A stretch of 11,842 nucleotides of DNA from contig DHHN01000193.1 of NCBI GenBank assembly GCA_002403295.1, positions 6,145-17,986 of the forward strand. Direction: 5' to 3'. The stretch comes from a bacterium UBP1_UBA4771. Its GTDB lineage: Bacteria > Krumholzibacteriota > Krumholzibacteriia > Krumholzibacteriales > Krumholzibacteriaceae. The number at the start of each line of letters is the position of its first letter. The first letter of the stretch is position 1. The notes under the pieces are model-generated. The model worked only from the letters and a program-made list of their open reading frames with translations. It did no database searches and was not told where the DNA came from. The position numbers were made by a program, and so were the translations under genes. Below, in pieces: positions 1 to 5,032 of the stretch.

Positions 1-528
1 TGGACGAACGCCTCGCGGGCGATCGAGCGGCTGAACCTGCTCGGCGCGATAAGCCCCCGGGCGATCAGCGACATGGAGGAGCGATCGCTCGCCGAGGCGA
101 TCCGGCCGGCGGGCTATTACAACCAAAAGGCGAAGCGCCTCAAGATACTCGCCGCGTATTTTCTCTCGCGGAGAACGCGCTCCCGGGCCTCGCTGCTCGA
201 GCTCAACGGCGTCGGCCCCGAAACCGCCGATTCGATAGTGCTCTACGCCTGGAACGAGCCGGTGTTCGTCATCGACGCCTACACGCGCCGGATCTTCGGG
301 CGGCTCGGGCTCATACCGGAGAGCGCGGGCTATGAGGAAGCCCGGAAAACCTTCGAGGAGAATCTGCCCCGTCGCGCCTCGCTGTACCGCGAGTACCACG
401 CCCTCATCGTGGAGCACGGGAAACGCTCGTGCAGAACGGTTCCGGCGTGCAAGAAATGTCTTTTAAAACCGGATTGCGCTTCGTATCTTACGGGAAGCGG
501 GAGAACCTCAACCGCGAAAAGCGGTTAG
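1..528 (+). CDS. Endonuclease III-like HhH-GPD DNA glycosylase (5' partial)
   Basis: The frame is open from the left edge, so the N-terminus is missing. The visible part has 175 codons and begins WTNASRAIERL, which matches the helix after the TQNT motif of the endonuclease III family; about 40-50 residues are probably lost. The helix-hairpin-helix follows as LNGVGPETAD (about residues 68-77), and the catalytic aspartate lies in VFVIDAYTRR (about residue 92). Four cysteines spaced C-x5-C-x2-C-x5-C (residues 144, 150, 153, 159) form a probable 4Fe-4S loop. Family members excise damaged or mismatched bases in base-excision repair in the cytoplasm. The lysine that gives endonuclease III its lyase activity sits in GVGRKTA; here that position is glutamate, as I recall it in the MagIII type of 3-methyladenine glycosylase. 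I therefore infer a monofunctional glycosylase. The family call is firm; the substrate is unknown. Confidence 0.88.
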   Translation, partial: WTNASRAIERLNLLGAISPRAISDMEERSLAEAIRPAGYYNQKAKRLKILAAYFLSRRTRSRASLLELNGVGPETADSIVLYAWNEPVFVIDAYTRRIFGRLGLIPESAGYEEARKTFEENLPRRASLYREYHALIVEHGKRSCRTVPACKKCLLKPDCASYLTGSGRTSTAKSG

Positions 529-565
529 GGACTCCGCCGCTGGCTCGAAAAAAATGCTGCCGCGT

Positions 566-597
566 TTCCTCGTTGCATGGTATACTTCAACGAGGAA
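566..597 (+). promoter_or_regulatory. perR promoter within a perfect 10-bp inverted repeat
   Basis: The arms TTCCTCGTTG (566-575) and CAACGAGGAA (588-597) are perfect complements separated by 12 bases. The spacer contains TGGTATACT (578-586), an extended -10 element, so transcription would begin near 593. The -35 region is weak (CTGCCG at 557-562, 18-bp spacer). An operator at this position would block polymerase directly and would suit autoregulation by the Fur-family protein encoded at 665. It does not match the PerR or Fur box consensus I know. A rival reading is a terminator for the glycosylase gene that ends at 528, because the repeat is followed by TGATTTTTG; T-runs lie on both sides. 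Confidence 0.55.
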
Positions 598-615
598 TGA
601 TTTTTGATACTCGGT

Positions 616-644
616 GCAATTCCCTGTTTTTCAAGGGAGTTTGC
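616..644 (+). other. Leader hairpin upstream of perR ribosome binding site
   Basis: GCAATTCCCT (616-625) can pair with AGGGAGTTTGC (634-644), with one G-T wobble and one bulged T, around an 8-base T-rich loop. It lies in the predicted perR 5' leader, six bases before the ribosome binding site GGGAGG (651-656). It may protect the message or tune translation. The pairing is moderate and no known riboswitch is recognised. Confidence 0.3.
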
Positions 645-664
645 TGAGACGGGAGGCTTGCTGC

Positions 665-1081
665 ATGTTCTCGTTCGAGAATACGATCCAGAAGCTCCGC
701 AGCGAGGGATTCAAGCTCACGCCGCAGAGACTCGCCGTCATCAAGTACATGCTGGGGAACAAGGAGCATCCGTCGGCGCTCAAGATTCACAAGGAGCTTC
801 GGCGCAAGTATCCGACCCTTTCCTTTTCGACCGTCTACAACACGCTCGGGACGCTCGAAAAGATCGGAGAGATCCAGTCGCTCCACATCTACGACGACTA
901 TCTGAACTACGAGCCCAACACGACTCCGCATCTCCACTTCCTTTGCCGGAAGTGCGGCATGGTCCACGATATCTTCACCGAGGGGCGGACGGATTTCGCC
1001 GTGCCGCTCGGCGACATCGACGGACACGAGATCACGAGCTACAGCGTCGTTCTCGGCGGCACGTGCAAATTCTGCAGATAG
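665..1081 (+). CDS. perR: Fur-family regulator, PerR type
   Basis: A 138-residue metal-dependent repressor of usual Fur/PerR length. The start at 665 has GGGAGG at 651-656; an in-frame ATG at 614 would put the leader hairpin inside the gene and is less likely. The winged-helix DNA-binding domain covers about residues 8-80 (GFKLTPQRLAV, FSTVYNTLGTL). Metal site residues by family alignment are H35, E83, H89, H91 and D102. Two CxxC pairs, C94/C97 and C134/C137, form the structural zinc site. Aspartate at 102 is the PerR state; classical Fur usually has glutamate there. PerR senses peroxide by oxidation of its metal-site histidines and releases DNA. The position corresponding to B. subtilis D85 is glutamate here. 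It is first in an operon of rubredoxins and diiron proteins, the expected PerR targets. This gene is visibly less GC-rich than the glycosyltransferase downstream. The subtype is inferred; the Fur family is certain. Confidence 0.9.
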   Translation: MFSFENTIQKLRSEGFKLTPQRLAVIKYMLGNKEHPSALKIHKELRRKYPTLSFSTVYNTLGTLEKIGEIQSLHIYDDYLNYEPNTTPHLHFLCRKCGMVHDIFTEGRTDFAVPLGDIDGHEITSYSVVLGGTCKFCR

Positions 1082-1097
1082 ATAGAGAGGAGAGCGT

Positions 1098-1718
1098 TTG
1101 ATCGCACAGAGCTGGAAGTGCTCGTCGTGCGGGCACGTCGCGATCGGCCTTTTTCCCCCCGAATCCTGCCCCGCGTGCCACGCCGGCCGCGAGGCCTTCA
1201 TCACCGAGCATGAGTTTCTCTTCCCGAAGGAGGAGACCGACGCCGTCATCAAGGCGTGCTGGAAGGTGAGCTACGGCCTGTACGTCGTCACGTCGGTGCA
1301 GGGCGAGCGCATGAACGGCCAGATCTGCAACACGCTCTTCCAGATCACGAGCGACCCGCCGCGCTTCGCGATCGGAATCAACCGCCGCAATCTCACGCAC
1401 GAGTTCATCGCGTCGAGCGAGGTTTTCGCCGCCTCTATCCTCGGCGACGGCGATCACCGTTTCGTCCGCCGGTTCGGCTATCGCTCCGGCCGCGATTTCG
1501 ACAAGCTGAAGGGGATCGCGACGCGGATCGGGAGAACGGGATGCCCGGTTCTCGAAGAGTCCATCGGCTACGTCGAGTGCGCGCTCTTGAGCGACAAGAC
1601 GGTCGACGCGGGCACGCACAGCATCTTCGTCGGCGAGGTCGTCGGCGGCGGCATCCTGAAGGACGGCGAGCCGATGACGTACGCCCATTACCACGCCACC
1701 AAGAGTTCGGCCCAATAG
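1098..1718 (+). CDS. Rubredoxin-like domain fused to flavin reductase (FMN)
   Basis: A 206-residue two-domain redox protein. It starts at TTG, with AGGAG at 1088-1092, 16 bases after perR. Residues 1-45 are a short rubredoxin-like zinc/iron knuckle with cysteines at 8, 11, 24 and 27 (WKCSSCGH, CPAC), of the kind found at rubrerythrin C-termini. Residues about 50-206 are a flavin reductase-like FMN-binding domain: VSYGLYVVTS, MNGQICNTLFQITSDPP, NLTHEFI and FGYRSGRDFDKL are characteristic. Related fusions with the opposite order (flavin reductase first, rubredoxin last) are the high-molecular-weight rubredoxins of acetogens, which pass electrons from an NADH-linked oxidoreductase to flavodiiron or rubrerythrin acceptors. 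Here it probably feeds the rubredoxins and diiron proteins encoded just downstream. The domain assignment is strong; the electron donor and acceptor are inferred. Confidence 0.88.
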   Translation: MIAQSWKCSSCGHVAIGLFPPESCPACHAGREAFITEHEFLFPKEETDAVIKACWKVSYGLYVVTSVQGERMNGQICNTLFQITSDPPRFAIGINRRNLTHEFIASSEVFAASILGDGDHRFVRRFGYRSGRDFDKLKGIATRIGRTGCPVLEESIGYVECALLSDKTVDAGTHSIFVGEVVGGGILKDGEPMTYAHYHATKSSAQ

Positions 1719-1757
1719 CCGGGAAAGCGCGTCTTCGCCGGAGCGAAAGGAGCTCGA

Positions 1758-2252
1758 ATGACCAAGGAGCAGGAAGGGAGCTACATGGAGGTTCTCGCGG
1801 GCGCGATCTACCGGGAGATCGGCGCGCGCGATTTCTACCGCCGCATCGCGGGCGAGATCAAGAACCGGGAGGGAAAGGACCGCTTCAAGAGACTGTCGGG
1901 CGACGAGGAAGGCCACCGCAAGAAGCTCGAATCGTGGTACGAGAAGCTCTTCGGCAAGCGGTTGGCCGTCGATCCGAAGATGCTCAAGGAAACGGAGATC
2001 AAGGACGTCAAGCTGAACAAGCAGACGAGCGCCATGGCGGCGCTCGATCTCGCCATAAAGGCCGAAGCGGCCGCCGAGGAGTTCTACGCGACGCAGGCCG
2101 GGACCGTCTCGTCGCCCGAGCTGCGGGATCTCTTCACGAAGCTCTCCGGCGAGGAGCACGGCCACTACGAGCTCCTCACCGCCGAGCGAAACTCGCTCGC
2201 CGGGGGATTCTACTGGTTCGACATGGATTCGACGCAGTTCCTCGAGGATTGA
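1758..2252 (+). CDS. Ferritin-like diiron protein, rubrerythrin family, no rubredoxin tail
   Basis: A 164-residue four-helix-bundle protein preceded by AAAGGAG (1746-1752). Diiron ligands are readable: E20 in helix 1 (YREIGARDFY), E50 and H53 in helix 2 (DEEGH), E103 in helix 3 (KAEAAAEEFY), and E133 with H136 in helix 4 (EEHGHYELL). Two ExxH motifs and the Tyr-bearing helices match the rubrerythrin branch of the ferritin superfamily. Such proteins reduce hydrogen peroxide to water with electrons from rubredoxin. Classical rubrerythrin continues into a rubredoxin-like domain; this one ends after helix 4 (FYWFDMDSTQFLED). The missing domain may be supplied by the small rubredoxin-like genes that follow. 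It is cytoplasmic, with no signal peptide. Iron storage or another diiron function cannot be excluded. Confidence 0.87.
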   Translation: MTKEQEGSYMEVLAGAIYREIGARDFYRRIAGEIKNREGKDRFKRLSGDEEGHRKKLESWYEKLFGKRLAVDPKMLKETEIKDVKLNKQTSAMAALDLAIKAEAAAEEFYATQAGTVSSPELRDLFTKLSGEEHGHYELLTAERNSLAGGFYWFDMDSTQFLED

Positions 2253-2253
2253 G

Positions 2254-2269
2254 GGCGAACGAGTTCGCC
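2254..2269 (+). other. Intercistronic hairpin
   Basis: GGCGAA (2254-2259) and TTCGCC (2264-2269) pair around a CGAG loop two bases after the stop codon of the diiron gene. It is followed by TCTTTC, too poor in T for a confident terminator. It could mark partial termination or RNA processing between the diiron protein and the mini-rubredoxin. Confidence 0.3.
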
Positions 2270-2318
2270 TCTTTCGGCCCCGGACCGGGAGGCGCATCCG
2301 TTCCCCGGGGAGGATCGC

Positions 2319-2441
2319 ATGAAAAAGAAGTGGAAATGCACGCTCTGCGGGTATATTCACACGGGGGAGACGCCCCCCGATACGTGTCCCGTGTGCGGGG
2401 CCGGCCCCGACAAGTTCATTCCGTACGATCCGCGCCGCTAG
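2319..2441 (+). CDS. Stand-alone 40-residue rubredoxin-like protein
   Basis: A very short gene of 40 codons plus stop, with a strong GGGGAGGA (2307-2314) four bases before the ATG. The protein has WKCTLCGYIH near its start and CPVCGAGPDKF near its end, giving cysteines at 7, 10, 23 and 26. The compact loop between the two pairs (TGETPPDT) is the rubrerythrin-tail type, not the long loop of classical rubredoxin. It is nearly identical in plan to residues 4-30 of the flavin reductase fusion encoded at 1098. It probably binds one iron in Cys4 geometry and carries single electrons to the diiron proteins on either side. Its clean ribosome binding site and position between redox genes argue for a real protein and not a broken rubrerythrin. 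It ends 33 bases before the rubredoxin gene. Confidence 0.85.
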   Translation: MKKKWKCTLCGYIHTGETPPDTCPVCGAGPDKFIPYDPRR

Positions 2442-2474
2442 CGCGGCGGGTGGCGCAACCGAAAGGAGCCGATC

Positions 2475-2636
2475 ATGGCGAAGTGGCAGTGCACGATCTG
2501 CAACTACATCTACGATCCCGCGAAGGGCGACCCGGAAAACGGCGTCAAGCCGGGAACCCCGTGGGAAGAGCTTCCCGAGGACTGGGTATGCCCCGACTGC
2601 GGCGCGCCGAAGAGCGAGTTCGAGAAGCTCGATTGA
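2475..2636 (+). CDS. Rubredoxin
   Basis: A 53-residue classical rubredoxin, the usual family length, with AAAGGAG (2462-2468) upstream of its ATG. The cysteines are C6 and C9 (WQCTICNYIYDP) and C39 and C42 (WVCPDCGAPKSEFE), separated by the conserved stretch KGDPENGVKPGTPWEELPEDW. The single Fe(Cys)4 centre shuttles electrons in the cytoplasm, in anaerobes typically to rubrerythrin, superoxide reductase or flavodiiron protein. Here the likely reductant is the flavin reductase fusion (1098) and the likely acceptors are the diiron proteins on both sides. It lies 33 bases after the mini-rubredoxin and 14 bases before the second diiron gene, so co-transcription is very likely. Confidence 0.97.
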   Translation: MAKWQCTICNYIYDPAKGDPENGVKPGTPWEELPEDWVCPDCGAPKSEFEKLD

Positions 2637-2650
2637 GAGGTGAGGCGACG

Positions 2651-3145
2651 ATGCCGATCAATTTCAGCGCGGATGAAGTGTTCGAGATGGGAATGGACAT
2701 CGAGCGCAACGGCGAGGCGTACTACCGAAAGGCGGCCGAACTCTCGAAGGACGCGAAGATCAAGTCGGTATTCACCGATCTCATGCAGCAGGAAGCGATC
2801 CACTACCGGGTCTTCAAGGATCTTCGCGGGAAGCTCCCGCCGCGCGCGACGCTGCCCACGGTGGCGGATCCCGACAGCGAGGAGTATCTCTATCTCGATG
2901 CCCTCGTGAAATCCCGTCTCTTCACGAACGTGCGAGAGGCGGAGGCGGTCGCGGCGAAGGTCGGGAGCGCGGTGGAGGCGCTCAGGGCCGCGCTCGTTTT
3001 CGAAAAGGACACGGTGCTCTTCTTCCAGTCGATGAAATCGATGACGGACGAGCGGCTCGGCAAGGGCGAGATCGACCGGCTCATCGAGGAGGAATACCGG
3101 CACATCGTCCGGATCTCGAACCTCATCAAGGAGCACGGGGGCTGA
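2651..3145 (+). CDS. Second ferritin-like diiron protein, rubrerythrin family
   Basis: A 164-residue four-helix diiron protein. The start at 2651 is supported by GAGGTGAGG (2637-2645); the open frame extends far upstream but is not coding there. Ligands are E18 (MDIERNGEAYY), E48 and H51 (QQEAIHYRVF), E118 (VFEKDTVLFF), and E148 and H151 (EEEYRHI). It belongs to the rubrerythrin-like branch of the ferritin superfamily, but it is clearly not a recent copy of the diiron protein at 1758: the helix 2-3 linker differs and includes PDSEEYLYLDALVKSRLF. It also lacks any rubredoxin tail. Probable role: peroxide or oxygen reduction with electrons from the rubredoxin encoded 14 bases upstream. The E...YY pattern resembles proteins annotated as ferritin family or rubrerythrin in many anaerobes. 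The exact substrate is unproven. Confidence 0.87.
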   Translation: MPINFSADEVFEMGMDIERNGEAYYRKAAELSKDAKIKSVFTDLMQQEAIHYRVFKDLRGKLPPRATLPTVADPDSEEYLYLDALVKSRLFTNVREAEAVAAKVGSAVEALRAALVFEKDTVLFFQSMKSMTDERLGKGEIDRLIEEEYRHIVRISNLIKEHGG

Positions 3146-3159
3146 AGGCTCGTGACGGG

Positions 3160-4755
3160 ATGAACGACGCCGGAGCGGCCCGTTCCGGCTGGAGCCGCGC
3201 GGAGCTCGCGGCGGCGTTCGTCGTCGTCGGGTGCGCCCTCCTTTTTCGTCTCCTGTTCCTCGGATCGCGTCTCGTGCTTCAGGGGGACGAGATACACTAC
3301 GCCGAATCGCTCTTCCGGTTTCTCCACGGCCGGTTTCTCGACGGCGTTTCCGATTACTGGTCGTTCCTCTACCCCTTCGCGGGCATTCCGTTCGGGCTCG
3401 CCGCGGGGGACGCGGAGACGGGGCTCCGGCTTCTCTCGATCGCGGCGGGCGCCGCGACGGTCGCGCCCGCGATGATCCTCGCGCGTCATCTCGCCGGGTC
3501 GCGCGCGGCCCTTTTCACGGGAATCCTCGTCGCCCTCCACCCGAATCTCATCGCATTCTCGACGACGGCCGCGACCGAGCCGCTGTTCTCCTTCCTGCTG
3601 CTGGCGGCGCTCGTCGTTTTCATCCGGGCGCTCGGCGCCGGCGGGTCGGCTCGATTCGCCGCGGCGGGCGCGCTGCTCGGCCTCGCGTATCTCACGAGGC
3701 CCGAGGCGCAGTTCTTTCTCGCGCCGTTCGTCCTCGCCGCGCTCGTCGTTCGCGGCGCGGGCGCTTCCGGCGCGCTTCTGGCGAGGCGCGCCGTCCGGGC
3801 AGCCGTTGTCGCGGCCGCCTTCGCCGCCGTCGCGATTCCGTATTTCGTCGTTCTCCGCGCGGCGACCGGCTCGTGGACGGCGGGCTCGAAGGCCGCCGTG
3901 AACCTGAGCTCGCCCGCGATATGGGAAGACACGCTCGAGCGGGAGCGCTTCGTCTATAGCCTGAACGAGAAAGGCGACGAACGGCTTATCGAGGAGCTCG
4001 GGCGGGAGAGCGCCCTCTCCGTTCTCCGGCGGGAGATGGGCCGCATCGCCGCGGATTATTTTCCGAAGATGAGCGCCGGATTCGCGCTCGCGCCGCTTCT
4101 CCTCACGAGCCCGGTCCTTCTGCTCCTCGTGCCGCTCGGTATCGTCGCGCGCCGGCGGCTGCCGGGGCGCGCGGCGGCGGAGTGGCTCCTCGTCGCCGCC
4201 GGCGTTTTCCCCTTCGCCTTTTACTCGATCTTTCGCGTCGAGCTCCGGTATCTCGCGCCCTACCTTCCCGTCTACCTCGTCTGGGGCGGCATCGGCTGCG
4301 GGATCCTCGTCGACTGGGTCGGCGAGTTCGCCGGGCGACGGCGCTGGCTCGCCCGGGCCGCGGCGGTGCTCGTCTTCGCGAGCCTCGTGCCCTTCGCGTT
4401 CAGCAAATACGCGCTGACCGCGCGGTCGATGCAGCCCGAATGGCGCGAGATCGGGGCGTGGATGCGCGGGCGGGGCGGCGAACCCAGCATCCTCGCTCAT
4501 TCCGGGTGCCCCGCGAGCTACTACGCGGGCAATCCCGAGGCGTCCTTTATTCCGTGGACCGACGCGGCGGGGCTCGTGCGCTTCGCCCGCCTGCGCGGTT
4601 TCGAATACGTCCTGATCGACGAGCGCTACATCCGCGTCTTCCGCCCGATCCTCGAGGATATCGTCGACGAGCCGCCGCCCGGGCTCGAGGCGGTGCGCAC
4701 GTTCGACACCGGCGCGGACCGCGTGATCGTGTTCCGTCTCCGCGCGGAGCCGTAA
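3160..4755 (+). CDS. GT-C family membrane glycosyltransferase (GT39/ArnT-like)
   Basis: A 531-residue polytopic inner-membrane protein. The first membrane helix (about residues 16-36) is followed by the acidic loop motif QGDEIHYAE (41-49), where D43 and E44 are the expected catalytic acidic pair of GT-C enzymes that use lipid-linked sugars. Further hydrophobic helices lie at about 92-108, 116-132, 141-157, 167-177, 185-198, 212-232, 306-330, 341-358, 363-385 and 398-416. The loop motif VELRYLAPYLP (360-370) is typical of the PMT/ArnT clan. Residues about 425-531 form a soluble C-terminal domain. It probably moves a sugar from a polyprenyl phosphate onto a lipid, glycan or protein on the outer face of the membrane; acceptor and sugar are unknown. 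The ATG lacks a clear Shine-Dalgarno but lies only 14 bases after the diiron gene, so it may be translated by read-through coupling. Confidence 0.85.
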   Translation: MNDAGAARSGWSRAELAAAFVVVGCALLFRLLFLGSRLVLQGDEIHYAESLFRFLHGRFLDGVSDYWSFLYPFAGIPFGLAAGDAETGLRLLSIAAGAATVAPAMILARHLAGSRAALFTGILVALHPNLIAFSTTAATEPLFSFLLLAALVVFIRALGAGGSARFAAAGALLGLAYLTRPEAQFFLAPFVLAALVVRGAGASGALLARRAVRAAVVAAAFAAVAIPYFVVLRAATGSWTAGSKAAVNLSSPAIWEDTLERERFVYSLNEKGDERLIEELGRESALSVLRREMGRIAADYFPKMSAGFALAPLLLTSPVLLLLVPLGIVARRRLPGRAAAEWLLVAAGVFPFAFYSIFRVELRYLAPYLPVYLVWGGIGCGILVDWVGEFAGRRRWLARAAAVLVFASLVPFAFSKYALTARSMQPEWREIGAWMRGRGGEPSILAHSGCPASYYAGNPEASFIPWTDAAGLVRFARLRGFEYVLIDERYIRVFRPILEDIVDEPPPGLEAVRTFDTGADRVIVFRLRAEP

Positions 4756-4897
4756 GAGCCCGCGGATTCTTCCCCCGGCGCTTCCCGTCACAGCTCGCCG
4801 TGCCGTTTCGTCCGTTCTCTTTCCGCGCGCGATCCCGCTCTTGTGAACGGTTCTTGCTCGTTACCCCGTTCGGCGGCGCGCAAAGATGCCGTCGAGA

Positions 4898-4940
4898 CGC
4901 AATAACGTATTGCAATATAAATACATACGTGGTTATTGCG
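4898..4940 (+). promoter_or_regulatory. AT-rich inverted repeat and promoter-like region upstream of GAF gene
   Basis: CGCAATAACGTAT (4898-4910) pairs with ATACGTGGTTATTGCG (4925-4940) apart from a three-base insertion (TGG), giving 13 matched pairs around a 14-base AT-rich centre. The centre holds TATAAA (4916-4921), a plausible -10. The block is a sharp AT-rich island in GC-rich DNA between 4756 and 5032, a gap where I see no gene. It is a likely operator-promoter for the GAF protein. I see no convincing -35, and no terminator for the glycosyltransferase in 4756-4890. Confidence 0.45.
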
Positions 4941-4994
4941 AGCGCCGCCGGGAGAGATGGTTTGGAACGTCACATGATAATAAAACAGCCGCTC

Positions 4995-5012
4995 GGGGCG
5001 CTCCGGCGCCCC
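4995..5012 (+). other. GC hairpin in leader of GAF gene
   Basis: GGGGCGC (4995-5001) and GCGCCCC (5006-5012) form a perfect 7-bp stem with a TCCG loop, eleven bases before the ribosome binding site AGGA (5024-5027). No T-run follows, so it is not a terminator. In GC-rich DNA such a stem can occur by chance. Confidence 0.3.
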
Positions 5013-5032
5013 CTCCCGCGGCGAGGAACGCC

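Noticed and set aside
2302..2311. Palindrome TCCCCGGGGA overlapping the mini-rubredoxin ribosome binding site
   Set aside because: It has no loop, so it cannot fold as an intramolecular hairpin, and such palindromes are expected by chance in GC-rich DNA.
1032..2360. A leftward open frame of 442 codons across the redox operon
   Set aside because: It runs antisense across several well-supported genes and has no recognisable domain.
1256..2650. Upstream extension of the second diiron protein's frame
   Set aside because: The frame is open but overlaps other genes and is arginine-rich. The start at 2651 has a ribosome binding site and begins the conserved bundle.
2890..4791. A leftward open frame of 633 codons opposite the glycosyltransferase
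   Set aside because: It is charged low-complexity sequence antisense to a clear membrane enzyme; no ribosome binding site or domain supports it.
4886..5032. Longer N-terminus for the GAF protein
   Set aside because: It would translate an AT-rich inverted repeat and promoter-like region and gives no recognisable sequence; the ATG at 5033 has a ribosome binding site.
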